DNA of 64,000 bases from Eonycteris spelaea (GCA_003508835.1 PUFA01000070.1:558001-622000); one strand, 5' to 3'. Positions 46,519 through 58,697 are shown, counted from the first letter of the stretch. Notes: generated from the sequence alone by a model not told the origin. A program made the numbers and translations.

Positions 46519-46648
46519 TTCCTTCTTTGCTTCCTTCTTCCTTCTTCTTCTTCCTTCTTCCTTTTCCTTCCCTTCCTTCCTTCCTTCCTTCTTCTTCTTC
46601 TTCCTTTCCTTCTTCTTCTTTCCTTCCTTCCCTCCTCTTTCCTTCCTA
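46519..46648. repeat. (TTC/TTCC)n pyrimidine-rich microsatellite
   Basis: About 130 bp of mixed ttc and ttcc units on the + strand. Confidence 0.95.
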
Positions 46649-46655
46649 TATCTTT

Positions 46656-47984
46656 AAATAAGAAATAAAAACAGACATTAATTACTTCTTCTAAGGTTTA
46701 TTGTGAGGCTTAACCTATTTTTATCAAATAACTAAAACAAGTAGGAATAAGATCAAGAATCCTATAATCCCAAACCAGGTTTATCTCTGAAGTTCATACC
46801 AATTTGGCCTTATCTGAGAAAACGGCATGCCAGGCTATCTCTATGACACGGTCCCAGGGCCTCTTTAGTAAGGATTTGTTCTGACAGACAAGGCATCTAG
46901 GCACAATCTCGACCAAAAACAAAGCTTTGATCACTAGAGGGGAATGGTTTGAGGCTGTCATTGAGGTTGTCTCCTGCCCAGGGCCTGTCAGTGGGTTGTC
47001 TCCTGCCCAGTGCCTGACATCTGAGTCCTGTAGAAAGAGGTATAGAAAGTTTGTGAGTAAAACTTGAAAGGGCCATGGCACTGACAATGTTGATATCTTC
47101 CTTGGTCTTGTCTTTCTAGAGAGTGTAAGGCAGGAAGGGAAGAGAGACATTCTTCCTAATTGTACAACACAACATCAATAACCTTGTCATGTTGACATCA
47201 GCTGTGGCAGGAGATGGCGGTGCCTGCTGGGACATAGTGAGCAATGAAAGGGCAGAGGCAATGGAAAAAGAGAGAGTAGCAGGCACCGCGTGAATGGCAA
47301 TAGACTTATTTGTCAGCACATGAAATATATTCATAGAAGATGATTAGAGGCAGAAAGCAAGGAAACAGGTTAGACACAGAACAAGTAAAAGATAGTTAAA
47401 TCTTGGAACATTTCCTCAAGTCTTTTTGCCATTTCATTTTTGCCACCTTGAGCTACTTTACTTTGAGATCTAGGATGAGCTCCGTAGACTAATTTATCTC
47501 AAAATGTAACCTATTTTAAGAAGTTTTTTTTTTTTTATAACGAGAATTCACTTAAAATGTGTTGAATTTTGACAATTTCTTTCCTGAGTTTACTGTAAAA
47601 TTCAAGTCAAGTAACTTGCATAACTGCATCAATATTTTAAAAGCTTCTAATCTTATACATGAAAAAAAGAAGGCTTATAATCTTTGTAATCTTAAATGTA
47701 ACACACATTCATTATATATGAGCCCTCAAAGGGGAAACTTGCGTTGTCCAGAATCTTAAGTGCTACAAAATGGTGGCTTTGGATAGTTAAACACCATACA
47801 TTTGCTTTGTAAAACCATCATCAAATGAGTTTATCAGACTAACTATGAAAGTCATCACAACTGTTTTGTCTTCAGTAATCTGGACCAAGCAAAAGGAAAG
47901 AATTTTCTCTGATGTGACATTCTAGTGGTCATATTTTTAAAAAGACTCCCTCTTTGAAATTTGACTCTGATGCTTGTTAGCTCT
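46656..47984. other. Unassigned, with a local 29-bp-period duplication
   Basis: A 118-codon minus frame (46794-47150) and a 72-codon minus frame (47116-47334) have no recognised family. At 46965-47015, 'ggttgtctcctgcccag' repeats with a 29-bp period, about two imperfect copies. Confidence 0.4.
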
Positions 47985-48190
47985 TGGAGGAGCTGACTCA
48001 TTCTTCATGGCTAAACTCAAATGTCACTTCCACTGTGAAAAATTAGTCCCCAACAACTTAAGCAGGATTAATTGCTCCCATGGAATTTGGAACATACTCT
48101 GTTATGGCACCGTTATCACACTGTGTCTTAGCTGTTCTTGCCTTTGTTTACCCAATAAACTATGAGCTCCTAGGAGGAAGGTATGATTTT
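47985..48190 (+). mobile_element. LINE-2 3' region
   Basis: 'ctaaactcaaatgtcacttc', 'tgttatggcaccgttatcac' and 'aaactatgagctcctaggag' match L2. Confidence 0.75.
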
Positions 48191-48529
48191 TAGCATGGGA
48201 GGCACTTATCAGATAATTGTGGAGTTAAAAAGTATATCATCATACTATTTTTAAAATATAGTTAAATTTGTGCACTTGTATAAACAAATTCAGAAAAAAA
48301 TATCCAAGGTCTGTTGCTATCCACATATAGAACTAAAAAAACAAAAAAAATTTTTTTAGGACGTTGTCACCTTAAAATTTCCTTAATTGAAGAGATTTAA
48401 GAAAGGTCAATAATATTTTCAGGTAAATGACTGAATTAATAAATGAAGGAAGATTTTCTGCTATTTAGTGTGTGCTTGATCTATACTTATATTTAAAGAT
48501 AGAAGTCAGGGAAGGGAAGGGGATGATTT
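48191..48529. other. No recognised feature
   Basis: AT-rich, with a short A/T palindrome near 48340. Confidence 0.5.
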
Positions 48530-48725
48530 TACTGAGTGACTCTACTAGGTGCTATATTAGGAGGTGGTTTCCATTGCATACATGATTTCACTTTAGGTGC
48601 AATTACCCTGCTTGTTGGATCCTATCAGCCCCTTTTATCAATTGGGAAACTGAGTTTCAGAGGTTCAGTAATATCAACATAGTCATTCCATCTGGTAAGT
48701 GGCTGAACCCAATTTGAATCAAAAT
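48530..48725 (-). mobile_element. MIR SINE
   Basis: 'ctactaggtgctatattagg', 'attgggaaactgagtttcag' and 'taagtggctgaacccaattt' are the complement of MIR. Confidence 0.8.
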
Positions 48726-48889
48726 ATGAAATATTTTTTTAATGTGTGTTAATATGTGTTGAAAAAAAAGGAAGAATTCAACAGTTATTTAGATAATATG
48801 GGGTAGCCCTCACCTTATAGCCTACACTTTCCCCCGCTTAAAGAAATATCTAAGGAAAAGGGTCTGAGAGGAGGGACTGAAAGTGGGCA

Positions 48890-49150
48890 ATAGGTGTGCT
48901 GGTTAAGCAAGTGGACTCAGAGTTAGAAACCTGGGTAAAGAGTCTGGCTCTGTCACATTCTAGTGTATGACTTCGGGAACATTATTTAACCTCCCGGAGC
49001 CTCAGTTTCTTGAACTGTAAAACATAATAATAAATGGAGGGGAATAATCGTCATTCATATCTTACAGGATGTTGCAAGAAGGAAACTAGAGTATGCACTA
49101 AGCACTTAGCCGAACGCGTGGCACACAGTAATGCTCAATACATTCTTATC
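48890..49150 (+). mobile_element. MIR SINE, nearly full length
   Basis: 'aagcaagtggactcagagtt', 'gagtctggctctgtcacatt', 'cttcgggaacattatttaac', 'cctcagtttcttgaactgta' and 'cgcgtggcacacagtaatgc' run from the tRNA-related head to the 3' end. Confidence 0.9.
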
Positions 49151-49279
49151 GTAATTATCCAGATGTTCCATGTTTATTGCCCAAAGCCAACAGATAATTG
49201 CTCATCTCCCTACTTTCTAAATGTTTAGTAGATACAATCTCAAAGTGGAAGAGAAGTCCATTGAATGACCTTTTCCCCG

Positions 49280-49475
49280 TGACCTGTGGCCAGAGTACTG
49301 GGTTTGGAATCATTTGATAGGAGTTTGGTTTCTGGTTCTGCTTTGTGATCTTGGTGAGACACGTTACTCATTTTCTCTGGACTCAGCTTTTTTCTCTGTA
49401 AAGTGGCAATCAGAACGACGCCTATCTTGCCAGGCTTACTTGAAAAGTGCTAAGATTAAGAGCACATGAAAGGGC
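49280..49475 (+). mobile_element. MIR SINE
   Basis: 'gtggccagagtactgggttt', 'ttctggttctgctttgtgat', 'cttttttctctgtaaagtgg' and 'cgcctatcttgccaggctta'. Confidence 0.8.
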
Positions 49476-50744
49476 AACTGACGTGGTCTAAGACGAGTCA
49501 GAAGAGACTTTTTGAAGAAAGTGAAATCCAAGTGGACACCTAAAAAAGAAAAGGGCCTTGAAAACTCTGATACACAGTTATGTCGTCAATACTTACACTA
49601 TGTCATGTAACATAAGTATATCTAACTGACATTTAAACTTCAGGCCACATGTCCCATTCTACTGGTTTCGCTTTCTGATATCATCTTTTAAGTCCATTGA
49701 GTTTTTAAGGGGAGGAATGCTGTGATTTTTTTTAAGGGGCAGGGGATGGATTAATTATCTATAAAATTTGGTTCATCATTTTCGTGAAGGTGTTTCTAAT
49801 AGAACTTCAATATTCTGCAGTGTCTTCGATCCTCAGCTGTGTAATGTGAGAACCCAAATAAATATAGACTGTGTAACTCTTTTCTGGCTTTTGTATTGAA
49901 CGGGATAAAATTATGAGCTAGCGAGAGTGTGGTGTGTGTGTGGATGTGTGTGCGTGTGTGGGGGGGAAACACATGTATACATCTTTGATTTGATTCTCAA
50001 TTATTCCATGGGTATAAATAAGACACTGAAAGGTGCATTAATTTTTCCAGGTCACCAGGGTTTTCATTAGAATGCTGGACTATAAATAGTTCTCTGGTGG
50101 TTGAACAGAAGTGATGTCCCGTTCCTTCTCTGTCCTGTTTCCCCTCAAAGGTTTAGTGTACCAGAGAATAACATAGAATTGCAAGTATCTGGCTCATTGT
50201 GTGCTGGTATTGTTTATAAGGTCAAATTTTGGATTAAACTTTTGCTATGAAAAAAATTTGCAAGGGTGTCTATGTGAACATTTTGTTTCTTAGGGAAATT
50301 ATTTTTTATGGACTTTACTTAGTGCACCACATAAAAATTCTTAGCACAGATATCCAGAACAGTGTAAGAATTTATTTCCCTTGAGTTGTTTAAATGTCAT
50401 GGTGCTTGGTGCAAAATATCTCATTTTTGCAAATAATCTTGCCATAGCTTCTCTGCTATGGTCTTATATATAATGGCACCATCAATATAGAAATGGATAA
50501 TTTAGTAATTACCTGATGAGAAAAACAACAGAGCCAACCACAAGAGATAATCTGGAAATAATTTATTTTGTTTCGTTATCTTTTAGAGCAAGATTATCTG
50601 TCCAAAGAATCTGGAAAATTGCCTACACTGTTTTCAACTGATTTGCTCTGAACTATTTCTGTGAGATCTACTGAACAGGACCATACTAGGATGAAGAGAT
50701 TTGTTAGCATAGTAAAATTTGCCACATGGCTGATCTTCTCAAAT
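49476..50744. other. No recognised feature apart from a GT-rich patch
   Basis: An impure (TG)n stretch lies at 49927-49966. The rest is AT-rich, with no repeat or gene I can name. Confidence 0.5.
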
Positions 50745-50860
50745 TTTTACTAGCCTATAAGCTGTTTGAGGGCACAGACTATATTGTATTTATCTTTGAA
50801 TCTCTCTGGTCTTGAATGTAGTAGGCATCCTCTAAATAGTTATCAAATTTATTTAAATTC
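50745..50860 (+). mobile_element. LINE-2 3' end
   Basis: 'ctataagctgtttgagggca', 'cagactatattgtatttatc' and 'atgtagtaggcatcctctaa' match the L2 3' end. Confidence 0.8.
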
Positions 50861-51044
50861 AGTTTATTATGAAAATAATTTTTGGGCCTTCTAATAATTA
50901 GACAGTGTTTGAAAAATATGTCTTACTTTTCCCTACTGTTTTATTATTCAAGAAGCCTGAAAATCAAGTAAGGAGATGCTTGTGTGTGTGTGTGTAAATA
51001 GGAGGTAAATGACATTTCACCCCAATAAGGTGAGTCCTGCTTGA

Positions 51045-51275
51045 AGTAATGATAATGACTATTAATTGAAAGCCTAATGTGTGTCAGACAATCTTTAAAT
51101 ATGATGACATATTCAATGTATATAATAATCCATGAATTAACCATTATTTCCATTTTCATAAATTAATAAGATGATGTTCAGAGATGTTTAATAACTTGCT
51201 CAAGCTCACAAAGTAAGTGGCAGACCTGAGATTCAAGTCCCAAACTCTTTGACTTGTAAATTGGTGCCCTTCCCA
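51045..51275 (-). mobile_element. MIR SINE, nearly full length
   Basis: 'ctaatgtgtgtcagacaatc', 'taataacttgctcaagctca', 'caaagtaagtggcagacctg' and 'agattcaagtcccaaactc' are the complement of MIR. Confidence 0.85.
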
Positions 51276-51989
51276 CATACAGTGCTCAACACAAGAGGCA
51301 CCTACGCATGGTGATTCTTAACAGTGTCAAAACATCTTTTTCTTCTGGGACACCACTTGTACATAATTATTACCTGTAGAATCTTTCTTTGAGCCTTAAG
51401 GACAAATTAAGGCTTTGTTTATGTAGAGCAATGAAACAGTCCAATCTCTGTTTCTAGTACTGGGAATATTTCCTGGGAGGTCAGTAATGGGACAGAAGTG
51501 AGTCTTTTTGAATAAAAGAAGAAAAGTGAAGTGAGAAGATGTTGAATGTTTTGTCTTTTAAAAAAATAAACTAATCAAGCAATTTGAATTTTGAGTACAA
51601 AGAAACAAATGAAAATGTTATTTCACTTTCAAACTCTGTCGAATTAATATTCTAGAATTTTTACCTTCATGTGGCAATGAATGAGCACTATGGGAGAGCT
51701 GTAGGTGAGAGAGATTCAGAAGGATCTTGTGTTTTATTAGTTGATGAGGGAGTCAAGGTGGTATTTTAACTGAGGAGGAGAATGGTGATATGAAAAAATC
51801 ATTAGCTAGTTTCTAGTCAATCTCTTTTTCTCTGCACACAGGATAATTATAAAGTCAAATGTTAAAACTAAAAAATAATTTACCTGACTTTTTGTTCAAG
51901 TGCTGTTTTACTCAGAAGCTGGCAAAAGAGCAAACAAGAAAATTTGGGTCTGCTGAAGTGGGCATCTAAACACCTAACATTTTTGGTTG
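51276..51989. other. No recognised feature
   Basis: AT-rich, nothing nameable. Confidence 0.5.
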
Positions 51990-52070
51990 TGTTTTTTTGC
52001 TAGGTATAGTGGTGACCCAAAGCAGCATGATTCTTGCTCTCGTGGAGTTTATAATACAGACTTAAAAAGC
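51990..52070 (-). mobile_element. LINE-2 fragment
   Basis: 'gctaggtatagtggtgaccc' and 'cttgctctcgtggagtttat' are the complement of L2 sequence near the 3' end. Confidence 0.6.
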
Positions 52071-52301
52071 ATTTTACTTTCATATAACAATATGTGAGGG
52101 TTTTTAAAAAGAAACATTATAGTCAAAGAAAATTCAGCAACTTGGAGAAAGAAAAACTGCCTCCAAAAGGTCCCCAAAGCCAGTCCAAGGCTAGAGTGTT
52201 CAGAGGGACTGTGGGAAGACAAACTCATGGGGAAGAGAAAGAGGGCTTCGATGCAGTTTTCAACTAAAAGCAATGACATCAGCGAAGATTGCACTGTTCC
52301 T

Positions 52302-52447
52302 GATTGGGGCTATGCCTGTTATTAGTCAATAAAAAAAGCCTGGGCATTAAAAGCTCTGATTGGAATGGACACCATAGTGGTTTAATGTAAACTACCTTTT
52401 ATTCATTGGTGGCTTGAGGCAAGTGTTTATGAACTCTAGCAGCCAAT
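52302..52447. promoter_or_regulatory. cluster of four CCAAT pentamers
   Basis: attgg occurs at 52303, 52359 and 52405 and ccaat at 52443, all within 145 bp. A CRE-like 'gacatcagcg' lies just upstream and an A-rich 'caataaaaaaagc' within. This could be an NF-Y-type regulatory element, or chance. Confidence 0.2.
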
Positions 52448-52494
52448 CACATACATTTTCTGTAAGGAAGCTTTCATATTCATTAAAAACATAT

Positions 52495-53740
52495 TATTTA
52501 TTTTATTGAGGTGAGATTAACATAACATAAAACTAACCATTTTAAAGCAAACATTTCAGTGGCATTTAGTATATTCACAATGTTGTGCAACTATCACCTC
52601 TGTTTAGTTCCGTAACATTTTCATGACTCCAAAAGGGAACCCCATGCCTACTAAATAATTGTTCCTCATTCTCCTCTGCTGTCCCTGGTAACTACCAATT
52701 TTTATTCTGTCTCTATGGATTTATCTATTCTGGATATTTATTTTAAATGGAACCATATAATATATATTCTTTTGTGTCTGGCTTCTTTCATTTAGAATAA
52801 TATTTTCAAGGTTCATCCATGCCATAGCAAATATCAATACTTCATTTTTTTTAATGGATGAGTAGTATTCCATTATATGAATATACCACATTTTGTTTAT
52901 CATTCATGCATTAGTAGATCTTTAGGTTATTTCTACTTTTTAACTATTATAATGGTGCTTCTATGAACATTTGTTATCTTAGTTCATTTGGGCTGCTATA
53001 ACAAAATACCACAGACTAGATAGCTTATAAACAGAAATTTATTGCTTTCAATTGTGGAGGTTGGAAGTCTGAGGTCAGGGTGCCAACACCATTGGGTGAG
53101 GGCTCTTATTTGGGTCACAGACTTCTTGTATCCTCACGTGGTGGAAGGGGCTAGGGAGCTCTGTGGAATCTCTCATGAGAACACTAGTATCATTCCTGAG
53201 GGTTATACCCTCATGACCCAATCACCTCCTAAAGATCTCCACCATCTAATATCATCACATCCGGTGTTAGAATTCCAACATGTGATTTTGGGGTGACACG
53301 AACTTTCAGACCATACCATGACTGTACCTGTACTTGTTTGAACAACCATTTTCAATTCTTTTGAGTATATACCTAGGAGTAGAATTACTGGGAGTAGAAT
53401 TATCACATGAGTTATGTTTAGCTTTTTGATAAACACGAAACTGTTTTCCATAATGACTGAACCATTTTACATTCCCACCAGCAAAGTGCTAGGGTTCCAG
53501 TTTTTCCATATTCTTGCCAACATTTATTTTTCACTTCTTTTGATTATAGCCATCCTAATGGGTGTGAAGTGGTACCTCACTGTGATTTTGAGTTACATTT
53601 CCCTAATAATAAGCATCTTTTCATGTGCTTATTGGCCAGCTGTGTATCCTCTTTGGAGAAATAAGAAATACATATCCAAGTTCTTCATCAGTTTTTATAT
53701 TGGGTTGTTTGTTGTTGTTGTTGAGTTGGCATACTAATTT
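52495..53740 (-). mobile_element. L1 3' region split by a MaLR LTR
   Basis: The left part 52495-52974 ('ttattgaggtgagattaaca', 'cagtggcatttagtatattc', 'gatgagtagtattccattat') and right part 53319-53740 ('gagtatatacctaggagtag', 'cccaccagcaaagtgctagg', 'cctaatgggtgtgaagtggt') join into one antisense L1. The 107-codon + frame at 53414 is an antisense by-product. Confidence 0.9.
52975..53318 (-). mobile_element. solo MaLR LTR inserted in L1
   Basis: It begins 'tatcttagttcatttgggct', then 'gctataacaaaataccacag', 'gtatcctcacgtggtggaag' and 'accctcatgacccaatcacc', and ends 'actttcagaccatacca'. It is the same LTR type as 15109-15475 but more diverged; the terminal dinucleotides are mutated and no exact 5-bp duplication remains. 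Confidence 0.88.
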
Positions 53741-54034
53741 TTGAGCCATTAATTCAGCTCTGTCATGATGCAAACTCAACACCCACAGCAGTCTTAAAAG
53801 TGGGGTGTGGGCAGGAAGAAAACAAAGAGCACAGGAGAGGTGGAACTTGGGGTTTGGCTGAAAAGGAGCTAAAACACAGCTGTATCTTCTTCAATAACTT
53901 TGACATTGAGATTTATCTTCCATGATAACTAAGAAGAGGAAGTGATAGCTTTGACATGGCACTTTGATGGATATGTATTTCTAAAAATCTGAGCTGAACT
54001 TCACTCTCACTGCCATTGTGTAGTGCAATAATAA

Positions 54035-54195
54035 AGAGCTATCATTTTTTTTTTTTACTGCACTTTATACACATTATCTTACTTGAACTTAATAGCCATA
54101 CCAAGTTAGTGATTTTATCCTAGTTTTAGAGATTAGAAGAATTGAAGCTTGGGGAGACTGAGTAACTGGTTCATGATCACAACTAGAAGGAGGCT
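54035..54195 (-). mobile_element. MIR SINE fragment
   Basis: 'ctttatacacattatcttac', 'attgaagcttggggagactg' and 'gtaactggttcatgatcaca' are the complement of MIR. Confidence 0.7.
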
Positions 54196-54269
54196 GAATG
54201 AGGAGGGATTCTATCCTCACAGATTCAAGCCCTTTCTTATTACTCCATGGATGGCTCATCACTTGTTTG

Positions 54270-54600
54270 TTTCATTGCTCTAGTCTCCTAATCTTTTCCC
54301 CTTTCTTCACTATTACCTCCTGCAACCTGTCCTTCACACTGCTGACTTTGGTGTTTTTTTTTTTTTTAATAAAAATGTAAATCATGTCATGCCACATCTT
54401 TGCTTAAAGTCTTTTAATGACTTGTCATCCTTCAAGATCCCATCTTCCCTTTCAAGTTATCATCTTCTGCTTTCCTCATCTGTACCCTACCTCACAGTCA
54501 TGTTGAACTACTCCCAATTTCTGAAATCTGTCAAGTCGTTTCATAACCTTGTGCTCAAAACAGAGTTCCTTCTGCCTAGAAGGCAATAAAAAAATTCCCT
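54270..54600 (+). mobile_element. LINE-2 fragment
   Basis: 'aaatcatgtcatgccacatc', 'ttgcttaaagtcttttaatg' and 'gttccttctgcctagaaggc' match L2. A T14 run interrupts its start. Confidence 0.75.
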
Positions 54601-54699
54601 CCCTACTCCCTGTACTACATTATGAACTTTTCTTTATGGCATAAAATGCACAAATATGGCAAATGAGGTAGTCAGGAAAAAGAAAGAGAGGATTTTGTC

Positions 54700-55008
54700 A
54701 TTATTTACATCCCTCATCTTGACTATCTGGAATATCCAAGAGAATCAACTGAAAAACTAGTAAGACAGCTCATTAGTCAGATATAAGATTTTAAAAAATT
54801 AATAGATCCCCTAATTACCAATAGCAACCAAATAGAAAGTGTAATGGATATGAGGATTTTATTCAAAATAGCATCAAAAACTATAAAATAACACAAAACA
54901 AAGTTAATAAAAATATGTAAATCCATATTTTAAGAAACTTTCTAAACTGTTATTGAAGGATAGAAAAATAATACCTGAATCTATGAAAATATAATCTATG
55001 TTTCTGCA
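54700..55008 (+). mobile_element. old L1/HAL1 ORF2 fragment
   Basis: 'caagagaatcaactgaaaaa', 'gctcattagtcagatataag' and 'tacttatt...'-type L1 order ('caaaatagcatcaaaaacta', 'gtaatggatatgaggatttt'). Confidence 0.6.
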
Positions 55009-55011
55009 CAG

Positions 55012-55270
55012 AAAGTTTAATGTGGTGGTTATGAGCTTGAGGTCTGCCTGCCCGAGTTCGAATGCCATCTCTACCTGTTCCTTCCTGTGTTATCTCAGGA
55101 AATCTACTTTACTTTCTAAGGCTTAGCTTCCTCATTTGAAAAATGAGAATATGAGTGTACTTATGTGTTAAGTATGAGAATTAAATAAAATGATCTGATT
55201 AAATAAAATGATCTATTTAGAAAACTCAGTCTTGTGCCAGGCTCATAGTAAATACTTAATAAGTTACCTA
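55012..55270 (+). mobile_element. MIR SINE, nearly full length
   Basis: 'gtggtggttatgagcttgag', 'gcccgagttcgaatgccatc', 'agcttcctcatttgaaaaat' and 'cttgtgccaggctcatagta'. The tRNA B-box-like 'gagttcgaatg' is well kept. An 18-bp tandem duplication (55180-55197 and 55198-55215, 17/18) lies in the 3' half. Confidence 0.9.
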
Positions 55271-55493
55271 TTACACAAAAGATGCTAATTATCTTTAAGA
55301 TAATTTGTGCATTGAATGCAATTTTAATTGACCACTTGTTTCTGCGTGTGATTTGCAATTTTATTGACAGCTCATCTTTAGGGGTTATTATTTTTTTGTG
55401 TTATGTTTTTGGATCACTTGTCTTCTGAGTTGTGGATATCTCCCAACAGAAGTGTTTTGCTTTTGGATTTGCCTTGGCCCATATGTATGTCTT

Positions 55494-55590
55494 CCTTTCT
55501 CCCTCTCTCCATTTTTTCCTTCCTTCTTTCTTTATTCCTTATTTCTTTTTTTTCTTTTCTTCCTTTTTCTTTCTTCTTCCTTTCCTGCCT
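55494..55590. repeat. pyrimidine-rich low-complexity tract
   Basis: Mixed tttc, ttcc and ctct units. Frames of 61-70 codons across it on both strands are artefacts. Confidence 0.9.
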
Positions 55591-55629
55591 TAGGTTCATA
55601 AAGATATTCTCCTAAGTGTGAAATCCTAG

Positions 55630-56205
55630 AGGTTTTATTGTTTTACCTTCACATGTAGATCTCTAATTCACTTGGAAATGGTTTTTGGGTATCATGGGAG
55701 TTAGGTCAAGTTTTATTTATTTTTCCCTTATAGATGTCCAATTGACCTAGTATCATTTACTGAAAAGACTATTCTTTCTCCACTGCTCTGCAGCATCTTA
55801 ATCATATACCCATGAATCTATTGCTGGACTCTATTCTGTTCCATTGGTCAGTTTGCTATTCTTATGCCAATACCATATTTCTCTAATTCTAAATCTTGAT
55901 ATCTGCATAAGAAGACAAGACAGTCTTCTCATCTTGTTCTTCTTCAATAGTATTTTGGCCATTTTTGGACTTTTTCTTTTCCATACAACACTAGAATGGC
56001 TTGTTGATTTCCACATTTAAAAAGCTGATGAAAAAAATTAAAAAGCTGATGGATTTGAATTGGAATTGCACAGAGTCTAATAGATCAGTTTGAGGAAAAC
56101 TGACATCTTATAAATTGAGATTTTTAGCCCTCAAACATTACATTCCTCCTATATTCTTATATCTTTTTCATATTCTTTCAGTAATGTTTTATAGTGCTCT
56201 GTGTG
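55630..56205 (-). mobile_element. old L1 fragment
   Basis: 'gatgtccaattgacctagta', 'actctattctgttccattgg', 'tcttatgccaataccatatt' and 'ggatttgaattggaattgca' are antisense L1M sequence. A 14-bp direct repeat (56017-56030, 56038-56051) lies within. Confidence 0.85.
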
Positions 56206-56285
56206 GAGGGTTGTATGAGAATTTCTCACCTTGGGGTTCCCACATGCCTACATATGGTGCAGGATTGAATTTTCAACTTCACAAG

Positions 56286-56287
<2 letters not shown>

Positions 56288-56346
<59 letters not shown>

Positions 56347-56350
56347 TTTT
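56288..56350. repeat. (TA)25 followed by T13
   Basis: An uninterrupted TA run of 51 bp, then a homopolymeric T run. Likely highly polymorphic and cruciform-prone. Confidence 0.97.
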
Positions 56351-56605
56351 CCAAGAATCATCCCGGGTTATGGCAAGCTTATTCACGACTACTCCAAGTT
56401 GGTAGTCTATATGTTTTGGATCCTTTTTGTTGATGGCCATTTGAGGACCCCAGCTTCTTTTAGGAGCTCAATTCTTGCTCACACTTTTCTGTAGACTGAG
56501 TTCCCATTTCCTGCTCCTGCTTTCATGAAAACTTTAGCCCTTAGACTAAGACTGATACCCCATTCAGGCTTTATATTCCCTCGATGTTTCTGAAAATGGT
56601 GGGGT
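56351..56605. other. No recognised feature
   Basis: Ordinary composition between two simple-repeat tracts; nothing nameable. Confidence 0.45.
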
Positions 56606-56693
56606 TTTCTTCCCTTCCTTCCTTTCTTCCTTCCTTCCTTCCTTCCTTCCTTCCTTCCTTCCTTCCTTCCTTCCTTCCTTCCTTCCTCTCTCT

Positions 56694-56757
<64 letters not shown>

Positions 56758-56781
56758 CCTCTCTCTGTTTCTTTCTTTCTT
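56606..56781. repeat. (TTCC)n(TC)n compound microsatellite
   Basis: About 80 bp of ttcc units then ~90 bp of tc, ending in tttc. Almost pure pyrimidine on the + strand. The 73- and 81-codon frames across it are artefacts. Confidence 0.97.
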
Positions 56782-57319
56782 TCATTTTTTGAGCTAGGAA
56801 GTATATTTAAAACATTATCTTGGTCATGATCGAGAATTTCTATTTTTTAGAGTGGAAGAGTTAAGCTTCAGTGCTGGCTTAGAATGTCATATTTCTGGAA
56901 GTCTTCTGCAATATTACTTGTAACTTTGAAAAAAAAGTCCACTAATAGAAGAATAAATAAGAGAATGAGGTAGATCTAAAAAAAGGTATGAAAAATTTTC
57001 TAAGTCACATTACTAAATGAAAATAAAAATTTCACAACAATATGCATAATATAATTTAATTTATGTAAGTACAATACAAAGCAACACACTCTTTAAAATA
57101 CTTATAGCAATAGACTTGGAAATATACACACAAAACCGTTCATACTGGTTGCTCCTAACATGAGATTGGTGTGAAGGGAACATGGAGAAAGGAGCCTCTC
57201 ATGGAGTTTTTCGTATTATTTTGCATTATGTGATTTGTTCAATTTATTATTTGATTTCAGGTAAAACGACTAATAGATATTCCTTGTCTAATTTAACAGT
57301 CAACCATTCCCCTCCCACA
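56782..57319. other. No confident feature
   Basis: 56930-57270 has an L1-3'-end-like flavour ('tagaagaataaataagagaa') but is too decayed to call. Confidence 0.4.
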
Positions 57320-57790
57320 GTTCAGGCCCCAAACCCCTGACAGATAGCCTTTGCAGCCTTGCCTTCTCCTCACATGCTCATCATCTCTGCTCCAGCCACC
57401 TGGCTGTCTCTCAGTCAGTCCCTTGAGAGTGCTATTCTCCGTTTCACCTGAGGGCCTTTGCATTTCCTGTTTTCTCTTTCTGCAGCATTCTTACCTCACC
57501 TCTCTGGCTTAGTTAACTATAACTCATCCTTCAGTGAGTCTCAATTTCTAAACATTTCCTCAAAGAAGCCTTCCCTAAACTTCGGATCAGGAAAATGTCC
57601 ACTGTTATATGCTCTCCTAATACCTTATATTTCCCTTTTACAATTGAAACTGAATAATTAATTTTGAAAGTAGTTGCATAATGCTAGACAACTCCAGTAG
57701 AACTAGAGCTTCGTTCTGTCAGGGACTAGGGCTGTCTCATTTTCTGATTAATTCCCAGGACACATTATATATAATGATAATAAGTCGTTG
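57320..57790 (+). mobile_element. LINE-2 3' region
   Basis: 'catctctgctccagccacct', 'ctgagggcctttgcatttcc', 'caaagaagccttccctaaac' and 'gtcagggactagggctgtct' follow L2 over ~450 bp. Confidence 0.9.
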
Positions 57791-58520
57791 GTTAACACTC
57801 ATTGAAGGAATCAACAAGTAAGTGAATGAGATTTCTTTTTGAATCTCTAGCATAGTTTCTGATTCCCCTAAGTCCCTTCAGGGAACTTAGGGATCCGAGA
57901 CTCCCATATTGGGAAATATAATTCCTTTTCTTTGCACACTTAAGACTGCACACATTTATGTAATGCAGGCAATGTGGCTCTGTAGTCCTTACACTCGAAG
58001 TGCATTTTGAGAATACTGTCCATAAGATCTCCTCTAGAACTCCCACTGCCTATAAGTCTATGAAGGCCTTCTGCCCATTAACAAAGGAGGGACCGAACAG
58101 GCCTGTAAGGATTTCGGCAGGAAAGGTAATTGTTTCCTGAGCTGAGTGTTGCCTGGGAGACTCTCCCTCTATCCACAGAGCCATTTCCTTAATGCTTGTT
58201 TCCAGGCTCCCTCCACCCCCAATCCCTCCAATCCAACATTTTCAACTTTAGATGCTGTTTCACTGGAGTTTTGTCACTGGACAATTTCCTGTCCATAGAC
58301 CCTCATGAGGTTATGCTGAATTTGATTCCCAGTGTCATCAGGAGTAAAACTAACTGAATTGAATTCTACAAAATGTGGTTTAATACATAAAAACACAGCC
58401 AAGTAACTGCTATGTTAAATGAAGGAGGAAATTTGTCACTATAAAACTCATGCTGTGAGACAACCCACTTCCAAGCAAGATCATAATGAGAATCATCTCA
58501 ACAAAATTAAACTGTTATGA
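57791..58520. other. No recognised feature
   Basis: An 84-codon minus frame (57792-58046) has no recognisable product. Otherwise unremarkable. Confidence 0.5.
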
Positions 58521-58612
58521 CTTCTTTCCTTCCTTCCTTCTTTCTTCTTTCTTTCTTTCTTCTTTCTTTCTTCTTTCTTTCTTCTTTCTTCTTTCTTTCT
58601 TTCTTTCTTCTT

Positions 58613-58697
<85 letters not shown>

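Noticed and set aside
46794..47150. 118-codon minus frame as a gene
   Set aside because: No recognisable family or exon signals, and it spans a local 29-bp-period duplication; length is within chance for 64 kb of sequence.
56564..56829. Frames of 73 and 81 codons on opposite strands (Arg/Glu-rich and Ser/Leu-rich)
   Set aside because: Both are produced by the (TTCC)n(TC)n microsatellite.
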